Source: Xylocopilactobacillus apicola (GTDB taxonomy: Bacteria > Bacillota > Bacilli > Lactobacillales > Lactobacillaceae). Taken from it: a stretch of 64,000 bases of DNA. Shown here in pieces: positions 7,726 to 17,653 of the stretch. How positions within the stretch are numbered: position 1 is the first letter of the stretch; each line of letters opens with the position of its first letter. The stretch covers positions 1,736,001-1,800,000 of the forward strand of contig NZ_AP026802.1 of NCBI RefSeq assembly GCF_033095985.1, given 5' to 3'. The notes under the pieces are model-generated. The model ran no database searches and was not told where the DNA came from. It saw nothing but the letters and a program-made list of their open reading frames with translations. The translations under genes and the position numbers were made by a program.

Positions 7726-10125
7726 ATGGCAAATACGATTCACGTAGGCAAAGGATCTGACAAATACGAATTTAAAGAAGCAGTTGAAGCTTCTGAGAGT
7801 GGCGATACTATTCTCATTGATCCTGGTGTTTATAACGAGGTTTACTATACCATTTACGGTTTAAACTTTAAAGGTCTTGGAAACAACGCGTCTGACGTGG
7901 TTCTAAACACTAGTCTTTGCGTTGATTCAAACTGCTATTTGTCGCTAGAAAATCTCACAATTAATAGCATCCCGAATCAAAATGCTCTGGTCGTCTCTGA
8001 TAACGCCCAATTTGAAGCAAAAGAAGTGATGTTTAAATCCAGCGATCCACGAAATCCAACGGTCGCAGTAATGGACAATGCCCAATGCACTCTTAATTAT
8101 TGTGAAGTGCGTAGTATTCAACCGACCATTTCCCTTTATGTAAATAACGCAAAAGTTGTTAATATCGAAAATTCGATAGTTTACACGCTGAGTGCGGCAG
8201 CAAGCACTATCAATGTTAATGTAGCTAAATTGGATTACATGCATTTGGAAAATAATTCCAATTTTTCAGCGGAAGAAATTCATTTTACTAATCAATATGA
8301 TGAAAAAATCAGTGCCGTCGATTCTAAAATTCTCATCAACACAGTCAAATTACCTTTTGGATCTTCCACGTTTAATCTCGAAAATGCTTCAGTTGCAGTT
8401 GCTGACAACAACGCTGGAACTTTTAATCGGTTGAACGTCAACTCAGACCAACAATCTTCAATTGACATCAAAAACGTTCGAATGCAAAACACTCATCCTC
8501 AAAAGCCACAAGAGCGCCCACATCCACCAAAAGAAAAAGCGAGCAACCAATCAGCTCTTGATGAATTAAATGAGTTGATCGGTTTAGATGAAGTTAAGCA
8601 TCAAGTTGATTCATTTATCAAAATGGCGATTTTTAATACAAAGCGTGTGCAGCAAGGACTGAATCCATTTGAATTATCCTTAAACTCAATGTTTTTAGGT
8701 AATCCAGGAACTGGAAAAACCACCGTTGCAAGAATTGTTGCAAAGGCGATGTACGAAAACAACGTTTTGCCCACCGATAATTACGTCGAGGTTTCAAGAG
8801 CCGACCTGGTGGCGGAATATATTGGTCAAACCGAAGCGAAAACGCAAAAAATAGTTGAAAGTGCGATGGGTGGCGTCTTATTTATTGATGAAGCTTACAC
8901 GCTCATTAAATCCCAGGACGGAACTGACTACGGCAAAGACGCTGTTGAGGTGCTACTCAAATACATGGAAGATCAACGCAGCAAATTGATGATCATTTTT
9001 GCCGGATACACTAAAGAAATGAATGATTTCTTGGAAATAAATCCTGGCCTAAAGTCGCGAATTCCCAACGTCTTTACTTTTGAAGATTATTCGCCCGCTG
9101 AAATCGAAGAAATTGGTATCAACTACCTTCACCAAGCTGGCTTAACTTTTGATGAGGATTACTATCGGCGCGCTTTACGCAAATCTTATTCCATTGATTA
9201 TGACGGCTCCAATGCGCGTTGGGTTCGTAATTTCAACGAAAAATTAATTCGCATTTTGGCTGAAAGTGGTCATAGTTTAACCGAAATCAGTAATGATAAT
9301 ATTGATCAGCTGTCTTTAAAAACCAAAGAAAACAATGTGGAGGCAATCTTGCGAGAGCTCGACGACTTGGTCGGTCTCGCTTCAGTTAAGAAGTTTGTCC
9401 ACGAAACAGTTAAACAAGCTGCAGTCGATCAAAAGTTGGCTGATCATTTACCAGAAGAAGAACGTCCGTCTTATCACATGGTCTTCGAGGGCGAACCAGG
9501 GACCGGTAAAACCACGGTGGCCCGGATTATCGCAAAGCTGTTTTCCGGCTTAGGAATTTTACCCAAAGATACCGTCCTTGAAGTCTCAAGAGCCGATCTT
9601 ATTGCCGAATACGAGGGACAAAGTGAGATTAAAACCAAAAAAGTGATCCGCGATGCAATGGGCGGCGTTTTATTTGTCGATGAAGCTTATCAATTAAACG
9701 GCGCTGGCAAGGAAGACTACGGCAAAGTGGTGATCGAGACTTTTATCACTGAACTCGAAAACAACCGCGAGAAATTTATTACGATTTTTGCCGGATACAC
9801 AAAGGAAATGGAAGAATTTTTGGGGACTAATCCCGGCTTACGCTCCAGAATTCCTTTGAAAATTGAATTTGATTCTTATTCGCCAGAAGACATCGCGGAG
9901 ATTGTGACCCGCCAAATTACCAAAAATTGGCAAGTCAACGTTGATCTTTTGAAATCGATTGTTACTCAAAAATACGCTAATCTGCCCGTTAGCGATCAGA
10001 GTAATGGTCGTTGGGCCAGAAATTATTCCGAACAATTAATTAAAAATCACAAAATTTGGCTGGCTGATCACCCGGAAGTTACGAACTTCACCCAAATTTC
10101 TGATGAAGTTTTAACTAATAACTAA
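7726..10125 (+). CDS. Beta-helix protein fused to two CbxX/CfqX-type AAA+ ATPase domains
   Basis: 799 residues in three parts. Residues 1-255 form short repeating strands with regular Asn/Asp turns, as in right-handed parallel beta-helices (pectate-lyase fold). A Pro/Lys linker (256-272) follows. The first AAA+ domain covers about 280-530 with Walker A GNPGTGKT at 325-332 and Walker B VLFIDEA at 384-390. The second covers about 540-799 with GEPGTGKT at 589-596 and VLFVDEA at 648-654. CbxX-type ATPases include SpoVK and the type VII secretion chaperone EccA. There is no signal peptide, so it is cytoplasmic. It stands alone between divergent and decayed genes. A remodelling or chaperone role, possibly for the LXG secretion system whose effectors lie 44 kb away, is inference. 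Confidence 0.85.
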   Translation: MANTIHVGKGSDKYEFKEAVEASESGDTILIDPGVYNEVYYTIYGLNFKGLGNNASDVVLNTSLCVDSNCYLSLENLTINSIPNQNALVVSDNAQFEAKEVMFKSSDPRNPTVAVMDNAQCTLNYCEVRSIQPTISLYVNNAKVVNIENSIVYTLSAAASTINVNVAKLDYMHLENNSNFSAEEIHFTNQYDEKISAVDSKILINTVKLPFGSSTFNLENASVAVADNNAGTFNRLNVNSDQQSSIDIKNVRMQNTHPQKPQERPHPPKEKASNQSALDELNELIGLDEVKHQVDSFIKMAIFNTKRVQQGLNPFELSLNSMFLGNPGTGKTTVARIVAKAMYENNVLPTDNYVEVSRADLVAEYIGQTEAKTQKIVESAMGGVLFIDEAYTLIKSQDGTDYGKDAVEVLLKYMEDQRSKLMIIFAGYTKEMNDFLEINPGLKSRIPNVFTFEDYSPAEIEEIGINYLHQAGLTFDEDYYRRALRKSYSIDYDGSNARWVRNFNEKLIRILAESGHSLTEISNDNIDQLSLKTKENNVEAILRELDDLVGLASVKKFVHETVKQAAVDQKLADHLPEEERPSYHMVFEGEPGTGKTTVARIIAKLFSGLGILPKDTVLEVSRADLIAEYEGQSEIKTKKVIRDAMGGVLFVDEAYQLNGAGKEDYGKVVIETFITELENNREKFITIFAGYTKEMEEFLGTNPGLRSRIPLKIEFDSYSPEDIAEIVTRQITKNWQVNVDLLKSIVTQKYANLPVSDQSNGRWARNYSEQLIKNHKIWLADHPEVTNFTQISDEVLTNN

Positions 10126-10267
10126 AAAACATCTAACGATAAATTTTGAAGTGAGGATTCGATTTCTTCAAAGCAAATTAAAATAAAAAACGACACCCCT
10201 GGTAACGGGCTCTATTTAACCTTTTCCCTGAAAGTTATAACGTTAAAGTAACAACTAAAAAAACTAT
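10126..10267. other. Gap after the AAA+ gene, no gene seen
   Basis: A-rich sequence with no open frame of note and no convincing terminator. It probably belongs to the decayed region that continues to 10.8 kb. Confidence 0.4.
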
Positions 10268-10814
10268 AAGCAATGTCGATTCATTTTGAAGATAACTAAT
10301 CATAGCAGCTTTTGATCACCAGCCTTCTTCAAGTGACAGCAACATATTCTGGTAATCGTGTTTAAAATGATGCATCTTTTGATATTGTTGAGATAACGTT
10401 TAACTGTCGATTCTGCATCGTTTTGGCGGCAAATTCCTGTTGATAAATTAGATTTTCGATAAAAGAAATTACCTGAATTGCAATAAGAAATCCAAAGATC
10501 AAAGTGCTAGAAGCCGCAAACTATTAGTGATTTTTAAAAAATCACTCAGAATCTTAAAGAGCCCCCTCCCATAATTTCTTGATACTTTCAAGCTTAACTG
10601 AGAATCTAGCTGGATGTTTTCGAAAATAAAACAAAATCACAAAGAACCTAAAAGATCGTATTAAAAATCGGGAGTGCGATTAACAAAGTAACCAGATTAA
10701 AGTTTGGCAAAATTACCCCCAACGACCCTAAAATGATCGTTATTACCAAAACAATCACCAGGTCTCAAAAAATAACCAAGCAAGATTATTAATCAGATTC
10801 GCATGAAGTACCAT
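10268..10814 (-). pseudogene. Remnant of an AgrC/ComD-like quorum-sensing histidine kinase
   Basis: Reading the minus strand from an ATG at 10814 (AAAGG 5 nt upstream), broken frames encode hydrophobic segments (LVIVLVITIILGSLGVIL, then FFVILFYF). Around 10391-10330 they encode QQYQKMHHFKHDYQNMLLSL. The motif HxFKHDYxNxLxxL is the phospho-acceptor box of peptide-sensing kinases of the AgrC family. Several stops and frameshifts interrupt it and the ATP-binding domain is not recognisable. In such systems the kinase answers a secreted peptide. Here the rest of the agr-like operon is absent, so this is a fossil. Confidence 0.6.
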
Positions 10815-10885
10815 TCGGACCTTTTTTTAAAACAATCTTTCTACTGTAAAACAATAACTTAAACGCAAGTATTTTATCAATTAAT

Positions 10886-10913
10886 GTAAAACACCTCCGA
10901 ATTCGGAGGTGTT
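10886..10913 (-). terminator. Terminator of the first BspA-like gene
   Basis: A perfect 12-bp inverted repeat (AACACCTCCGAA / TTCGGAGGTGTT) follows the stop codon by three nucleotides and runs into TTTTA on the minus strand. The T tract is short. Confidence 0.75.
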
Positions 10914-10915
10914 GA

Positions 10916-13900
10916 TTATGGCGTTATATTAACTAAAGTAAAGGTTACTTCACCTACATATTGGCCTGAGGACGGAATATCACTTGGTTTGGCTTTAAAG
11001 CTTAACGTCCACGGATAATTACGTTCCTCTTTTATGGTACTCGAACCAGTCCCAGTAAAGATCGTCTGAGCGGTTGGAGTTAATTGGGTGATTGTTCCAC
11101 CATTTTCGTGGTAATACAATGGATTACCCCTAATTGCTTTACTTGCATCATTTATCAGTTTAAAAGGTTTCGTTACTGCCGCTTCAATATACCAACGCTT
11201 CATAGTTCGATTATTCCGATTATCTGTTAACTTCAAATTTTGCGCTGAACTAGTGTACTCCTGATTTTTTAATGAGCCCTCGTGAACTCCAAAATCGATG
11301 CTTTCAGGAGTCGCTGCTAGCGTCTGAGTGCCAATCTGATCCCACACATACGTCCTGGTATCACTTCTCACCCCCGACTCATTCATTATCCTGGTCACAT
11401 CTGCGGCAGGTCCAGCTGGCTCATGATCGTTTCCATTTGTTCCAACCTCACGCCACTGTGGATTAGTTACATAATACACTGGAGTAAGAAGATCAAGATC
11501 ATTAATTGGGTGCTCGACTCTAGGATTGCTTAACTTATTCTCCGCAATGTAATCTTCCAAAATAAAGTTTGGCCCAAAAGTGATCTTCCATAGTTCTGGC
11601 GTATTCGCTAACATTGCTTTGCGATAATCACTATACACTCTCTTCGTATTGAAATTCGTTAAATCTAAGCTCGTTAACTTTGAACAATTCTTAAAAATTC
11701 CACCAAAATTTGCGACTTGTTCAGTCTTAAAATCTTTCACATCGATACGTGTTAGCTCAGCACAGCCACTAAACATGTTCTCCATATTTGTCACTTTGGT
11801 CGTATCAAATTTGCTCACATCAAGGCTCTTTAAGACAGTGCATCTTTCGAACATCGATTTCATGTTCCTAACATTAGTGGTTTTAAATTTATTTACATCA
11901 AATTTTAAATCAACCATTGACTCCATATCGTAAAACAGCATCGACATGTCAGTAACCTTGCTGGTATCAAAATTCGTAATTTCTAAATTTATGATTTTCT
12001 TACACCAAGCAAACATTCCCGTCATGTTTGTTACATTGCTTGTATCAAAACTACTTACATCAATACTCGTCAACGATTGACAGTTACTAAACATAATCCC
12101 CATATCTGTAACCTTACTGGTGTCAAAACCTGTCACATTGATCGATCTCAGAGCCTTACAACCGCCAAACATACTACTCATATTGATCACGTTGCTTGTA
12201 TTAAATCGCGTTACATCAAGATTCGGCAAAATCGAACAGCCATAAAACATCGCTTGCAAATATATAACATTGGTTGTAACAAAGTTTGTCACATCTAAAG
12301 ACTGAAGACCTGAACAATAGGAAAACATCGAGTCCATCGACGTAACTTGAGACGTGTCAAAATTGCTTACGTTGATGCTAGTTAAGCCGCGACAACTGGA
12401 AAACATCGAACTCATATCTGTCACTCGACTTGTATTTAACCGTTCGAGGCCGATAATCGAGGTCATATTAGTTAAATCATTAAACAATCCATGAATCGAT
12501 CCCACAGCGGTTACGCCAGCAGAGATAACTGATTTGTTAACTGTTGCTGCACTTTGATACCAGGGCCAAGCATTTTGAGGCTGTCCATATTGATCGACGT
12601 AACTAACCCGATCGCGTTCCCAGTTTAGTTCGTGAGGATAAATTGTTAAAGTTCCTGCGCTGTCAATGTTCCACCAAAAATTTTCTGAAAGATTGATTGT
12701 TTTTACCGCTGAGACATTATTTGCATTGTCAACAGCTACAACATGGAAATATTTACCTGCCGAACCAGCTCGACTAAAACTAATGTTGGCCTGATTACTA
12801 GCAGAGGAATTTGGATTAAGATTGATATTAGAAACTAAACCCGTTGCTGGATCTATCGTAGCAGTTGGCACTCCATTAGGATTACTATCTACTGTATAAA
12901 TATAGCCTCTTAATCCACTCAAAACCGGAAATTTTACCACATCAGAATATTTAGTTGTTGTTGAAGTTCTTGCTTTAACCCGATAATAGTAATCAGTTGC
13001 ATTGTCATCGCTATTAACAGTAATATTAACCTGATCGTTGTTTGGTTGAGTTACGGCCGTAGTCGGTTGATTAGGTGCCGTTTTATCTTTTACAGTGTGA
13101 TCATCCCCTGGTGAACTAGTCGTTAAGGTACTAGTATAGTAAATCATATTAGCGATAATTTTTGCTTCATCCGGCGAGCACGAACCTGTCGTATGCCCGG
13201 TTTGAATTTGCGCATAGTTATCTTTCGTCACCAAATACCAATTATTACTTCCCACAGCAGTACCAGTCGGATCATATAAAGGCGTTACCGGATAAGTTGC
13301 TCCCCCATTTCCAATCGCAGTCAGTGGAGCCTTAAATTCCATCCACTTAGTTGCATTACTTCTAGTAGAGTAAAACTGACCTACCGTATGGGCTGGCTTT
13401 ATGAGATAAGTTTTTGTCGGATCTAAGTTGTATGGATAGCGGTTTAAAAACCCATCTTTAGTAAAAGCTACATTCGGTGAACCAATGTCAGTAAAATTAG
13501 TATTCATAAGTGGCGAACCCACATGATAACCTGCAGGTAAATTATCGCATAGAAATAAATCTAATTTACTTGCAAACGTGTTCATATAAGGATGACTAAA
13601 TCCATGAGAAAAGATCGTGTCATGGCCAAAAATTACCGATCTTCCAGTCGCACCAAAATCTGCTACAACTGGTTGTGAAGCAGCAGTTAAATCATTAACT
13701 CCCGGGGTCTGGCCCCCGTTAACGTCCTCAGACCCAAAGTAAACCCCATCATATTGATAAGTTGAAGTGCCCTTTTTTAGATAATAATTCGCATTTTTAT
13801 TAAATTCTGTCAACGAAACTGCTTCAACACTAATTAACCCCATCGATACTGGTTGACCGGTATTGGGGTCAATTTGATCCATCCATTGTTTAAGATAATT

Positions 13901-14347
13901 ACAATTATCTGGATAAACATTTAGGATTTTAACATGCTTTCCATAGTTAACCGGTGGGGTGTCCCAAACTGGAGTTGATACATCATTTGTTCTTTCAATT
14001 ACATAACCATCCAATAGATCTGGCACTGCATCCCATACCAGATGAACGGAATTTTTTCCAGCAACAACGTTACTTTCACCAGTTAATCTAAAATCTCTAG
14101 TTTGCACCAACTGATATAGGAATCGCGGACTAATTTCCGTTCGAGGTTGAAATTTAGGAGGATCATCCTTTTTTAAAGGATCTACAAAAAAACTTTCATT
14201 CTGAAGTTTATTCACAGAAGGACTAACAATCTTTTGTTCTGACAAATCAGCAGCCTTGCTCTTTTGTTTGAAGCTAAAAATAAAAAGCAAAACCAAAAAT
14301 CCACTTATAAACATGAGAATATAGTTTAATTTCTTTGAAGGTTTCAT
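10916..14347 (-). CDS. BspA-like leucine-rich-repeat surface protein with WxL-like C-terminus
   Basis: About 1143 residues. A secretion signal with a long hydrophobic helix (residues 8-27) ends in KAAD. Next comes a domain of roughly 350 residues shared with both neighbours (landmarks: LDGYVIERT, KILNVYPDN, YDGVYFGSEDVNGG, TGRSVIFGHDT, TGHTTGSCSPDEAKIIANM), perhaps of the DUF5057 type. A linker follows, then about ten DUF285/BspA repeats of 24 residues (pattern FDTSxVTxMxxMFxxCxxLxxLDVS). The last ~130 residues carry DNRNxR...W.IEAAV and WTLSFKA, resembling WxL wall-binding domains. It is likely an adhesin attached to peptidoglycan. The second ATG (14347) is favoured because GAGGAG sits 6 nt before it. 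Confidence 0.85.
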   Translation of the reverse strand: MKPSKKLNYILMFISGFLVLLFIFSFKQKSKAADLSEQKIVSPSVNKLQNESFFVDPLKKDDPPKFQPRTEISPRFLYQLVQTRDFRLTGESNVVAGKNSVHLVWDAVPDLLDGYVIERTNDVSTPVWDTPPVNYGKHVKILNVYPDNCNYLKQWMDQIDPNTGQPVSMGLISVEAVSLTEFNKNANYYLKKGTSTYQYDGVYFGSEDVNGGQTPGVNDLTAASQPVVADFGATGRSVIFGHDTIFSHGFSHPYMNTFASKLDLFLCDNLPAGYHVGSPLMNTNFTDIGSPNVAFTKDGFLNRYPYNLDPTKTYLIKPAHTVGQFYSTRSNATKWMEFKAPLTAIGNGGATYPVTPLYDPTGTAVGSNNWYLVTKDNYAQIQTGHTTGSCSPDEAKIIANMIYYTSTLTTSSPGDDHTVKDKTAPNQPTTAVTQPNNDQVNITVNSDDNATDYYYRVKARTSTTTKYSDVVKFPVLSGLRGYIYTVDSNPNGVPTATIDPATGLVSNINLNPNSSASNQANISFSRAGSAGKYFHVVAVDNANNVSAVKTINLSENFWWNIDSAGTLTIYPHELNWERDRVSYVDQYGQPQNAWPWYQSAATVNKSVISAGVTAVGSIHGLFNDLTNMTSIIGLERLNTSRVTDMSSMFSSCRGLTSINVSNFDTSQVTSMDSMFSYCSGLQSLDVTNFVTTNVIYLQAMFYGCSILPNLDVTRFNTSNVINMSSMFGGCKALRSINVTGFDTSKVTDMGIMFSNCQSLTSIDVSSFDTSNVTNMTGMFAWCKKIINLEITNFDTSKVTDMSMLFYDMESMVDLKFDVNKFKTTNVRNMKSMFERCTVLKSLDVSKFDTTKVTNMENMFSGCAELTRIDVKDFKTEQVANFGGIFKNCSKLTSLDLTNFNTKRVYSDYRKAMLANTPELWKITFGPNFILEDYIAENKLSNPRVEHPINDLDLLTPVYYVTNPQWREVGTNGNDHEPAGPAADVTRIMNESGVRSDTRTYVWDQIGTQTLAATPESIDFGVHEGSLKNQEYTSSAQNLKLTDNRNNRTMKRWYIEAAVTKPFKLINDASKAIRGNPLYYHENGGTITQLTPTAQTIFTGTGSSTIKEERNYPWTLSFKAKPSDIPSSGQYVGEVTFTLVNITP

Positions 14348-14491
14348 CGTCATCTCCTCATAATTGTATTAGATTCTAATCAATTATGGTTAGTATATCA
14401 GACTTCTTATTGCATTTGATTTCTTTTTCCATAAATTTTTTTGAAATAAATGAAGTGATATTTCCAAACAATTTATAAAATGGAATCGTAA

Positions 14492-17204
14492 TTACGGAAC
14501 ATTGACTAAAGTATATGTGATTGTCGCTTTATATTGACCCGGGACTGGGATAGTACTTGCTTGAGACTTAAAACTCATAGTCCAAGGAATCGCCAGTATA
14601 TCTTGATAGCCACTACCCCCCGTTCCGCTATATAGCGTTTGAGCCGTTGACGTAAGGTTAGTTGTCGCCCCATTACTTTGATAGTAAATTGGATTACCTG
14701 AAATTTTCTTGGTGGTGTCATTTGCAAGTTCGAATTGCTTCGTTACGGCTCCTTCAATACGCCAAGACTTACCGCTACGTGCATTCCGATTATCAGTGAT
14801 GTTGAATTCCTGCGCTGTACTCATGTAATCATGCTCCCGAATTGAGCCCCGATGGGTACCAAAATCAATATTGCCGGTGGTCGCTAGGGTTTGCTTACCC
14901 TGTTGATCCCAAACATAAATTCGTATTCCGGTGGCTGTCGCTGAATCACTTATAATCTGAGCAGCAGTTTGGGACAATCCTTTTGGATCGTGAACCGTTC
15001 CTCCTGATCCAATTTCACGCCACTGCGGATTCGTCACATAATACGTCACGCCTGCGTCTACAATCTCTGTTTCAACAGCTGGATTAGCTAACGCCGCATC
15101 AGAATTAAGTTTTGTATTTTCCCCTAGGATTAACTGCCAAAGAGAAGGCGTACTCCAAAACATATTGGAACTATTACTAACATTTCTCAAATCAAAATTT
15201 CTAAGATCTAAAACTTCGAGTGCTCGACAATTGTAAAACATCTCAGATGTATTCGTTAGTGCACTTGTCCCCAAACGACTCACATCGATATTTTTCAAAG
15301 ACGTGCAGTTTTTTAAGAAACTTTGCATGCTGGTAGTTTGATCAGTATTAAGATTTTCCATTCCCTCAATTGAGACCAAAGCATTTAAATCCACGAAAAG
15401 ATTATCTAATTTATTAACGGAAGACACCCCTGGTTTTATCACAACCTTTTCGATCAAAGTTCGATAGCTACTCCACCAAGGCCACTCTTTTAAGCCATTA
15501 GATCCTGTTTGGGTATCATTATCAAAATTTAGAGCATGAGAATAAATGGTCAGAGCTTTTGTCGCCGCTTTATAATCCCACCAGAAATAATCACTTAAAT
15601 TGATTGTTTTAGTACCTGAAACATTATTAGCGTTATCAACCGCCACAATATGCAGGTATTTTCCTGCTCCATTTGAACGATTAACAGTCAGTGGCGCTTG
15701 ATTATCAGTATTAGAGTTTGGATTTAAATTAATGTTAGTGATGTTTCCGGTTGTCGGATCTTTAGTTATCTCTGGCTCGCCTGCTGGATCATCATCTAAA
15801 GAATATACATATCCTTTCAGTCCACTGATAACAGGAACTTTCACATGATCAGAATATTTCGTAATCGTTGGCGTCTTAGCTTTAACCCGATAATAGTAAT
15901 CAGTTTTATTGTCAGTAGAATTAATGTTCAAGTTAATCTGATCAGTGTTTTGAGAAGTTAGTGATAAATCTGGTGTGTCTGGCGCAGCAGAATCTTTGAC
16001 CGTATGATCCTCGCCGTGCGGCAACACATTTAGAGTGCTGGTAAAATAAACCATATTAGCAATAATTTTGGCTTCGTCAGATGAACACGAACCCGTGCTA
16101 TGCCCAGTTTGAATCATTGAATAATTATTTTTGGTGACCAAATACCAATTGTTATCTCCAGTTCGATCGCCAGAGTTTCCTAAAACCGGCACTCCGTTTG
16201 CATCTAAATAATGTTCTGATGGTGCAAAAACACCAAACGGTGGTAAATATTCCATCCACCTTTGAGTATCACTACCATATTGATAATACTGTCCACTATT
16301 ATGAGAGAATCCAATGTGAAACTCTGCATTAGGATCAAGTTTGTACGGGAATTGGGTCAAATAACCCAGTTTCATTTTTTCGGTAAATTTAACAACTGTT
16401 GACCCCACCCGATCGTCATTAACTCCACCAGCAAAATTGGAGAACAATTTCAAATTTAAATTTAACGCTAATCTAGAAAACTGAGTATGATAAGAGAACA
16501 TTGTATCATGACCGAAAATTACAGATCGACCAGTATCACCAAATCTTTGTGTCGCAAGAACCGACGCATCTACTAAATCTTTACCATCGTTATTATCGGC
16601 TGAACCAAAATAAATCCCATCATACTTATAATTACCATTATCATCTTTTAAATAGGAATCTGGAGTAACGTTAAAACTATCAATGGATACCGGATCTACC
16701 TCAATCAATCCCATTGAAACCGGCTGTCCCGTATTAGGATCCACTTGATCCATCCAAGATTTCAAAAAATTATTACTTCCTGGATAGACGTTTAATATTT
16801 TGATCTTTTTTCCATAATTGGTCGGTGGTACCATCCAGTTGGCCCCGTCAGTTGTGCGCTCCACGAGATAGCCGTCACTTACATCCACAACTGGATCCCA
16901 ATCTAAAACGACGTAGCTTTGCCCATCTTCGAACTTACTTTCAGCATTGAGTCTAAAATCACCAGTACTTACGACCGTTGACATATCACGAGGTTGGATA
17001 TTTAAACGAGGTTGAAAAATATTAGTCTTCTTTTTCTGATTAACTAAATCCCCCCCCCCTGTAAACGCTACCATTTGTTAATGTCGCTACATTCGCTGGA
17101 AAATCAGCAGCTCTGTTATTCTGTTTAAAATTCAATGCAAAGTTAATTGCCCAAACTCCGCTTAAAACTGCCAGAATGTATCCCAACTTCTTTACTAGCT
17201 TCAT
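14492..17204 (-). pseudogene. BspA-like WxL surface protein, out of frame at a run of ten G (probable phase-off gene)
   Basis: Paralogue of the flanking surface proteins, with the same shared ectodomain, only about three DUF285 repeats and the same WxL-like tail. The good ribosome binding site and signal peptide (AAGGAG, ATG at 17204, MKLVKKLGYILAVLSG...) lie in a different frame from the 860-codon body. The signal frame hits a stop just after a G10 tract at 17050-17059. With nine or twelve G the two frames would join into one secreted protein of about 900 residues. The ATG at 17074 inside the body has no ribosome binding site and would give a protein without a signal. A sequencing slip is possible. 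Otherwise the gene is switched by slipped-strand mispairing. Confidence 0.8.
17050..17059. repeat. Homopolymer of ten C (G on the coding strand)
   Basis: An exceptional run in an A+T-rich region, located about 50 codons into a surface-protein gene. It sets the reading frame of everything downstream. Confidence 0.9.
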
Positions 17205-17333
17205 CGTCATCTCCTTGTAATTGTGTTATCTATTCACTAATTATCGATAGTATATCAGACTTCTCATCAAATTTGATTCCGTTTTTTATAAAAAAAATTT
17301 GGAATAACCGAACGATGTTGCTGTGAGGCTGAT

Positions 17334-17362
17334 AAAAAAAGCACTGATCATTTAGACCAGTA
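17334..17362 (-). terminator. Terminator downstream of the bspA/higA-remnant unit
   Basis: Minus strand: ACTGGTC, loop TAAAT, GATCAGT, then GC and seven T. It would end transcripts coming from the third BspA gene and the higA remnant. Confidence 0.7.
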
Positions 17363-17417
17363 CTCAGTTTTTGCTCGCGCAAATAGTAAAATAACTACAA
17401 TTTTCTTTTGCCAATCC

Positions 17418-17609
17418 TCATACATTACGCAATTCAATATATTCTTGTAATTTAAGGAAATGGCGTTCAGAGATCCCGAAAACTTTTCCTAATCTGAGGG
17501 AGGTATCAATTGTTATCTAACGATGAACATCTAAAATATCATGAATTTCCGAAGTCGGAACTTTAATTTCATGAGCTAAACGGTCAGCTGTGGGATCTAT
17601 AGGATACAT
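17418..17609 (-). pseudogene. higA: higA-like antitoxin remnant with an internal stop
   Basis: GAGGAG precedes an ATG at 17609. The frame reads DRLAHEIKVPTSEIHDILDV, meets TAG, and continues ITIDTSLRLGKVFGISERHF and LKLQEYIEL to a stop at 17418. This is the helix-turn-helix core of HigA/VapI antitoxins (usual pattern: I..I..G.R.IT.DTALRL...FG.S..FWL.LQ..YDL). The N-terminal part is shortened and no toxin gene adjoins it. It lies 45 nt after the stop of the third BspA gene, on the same strand. Confidence 0.75.
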
Positions 17610-17653
17610 GAATTCTCCTCACTAATTTTTGGGGTACACGTCTGATAAGTATT

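Noticed and set aside
10520-10550. GTGATTTTTAAAAAATCAC hairpin
   Set aside because: An A/T-only stem core within the decayed kinase region and no gene end nearby. Not convincing as a terminator.
17060-17074. ATG at 17074 as the true start of the 860-codon surface protein
   Set aside because: No ribosome binding site and no signal peptide, while a proper start and signal lie just upstream in another frame.
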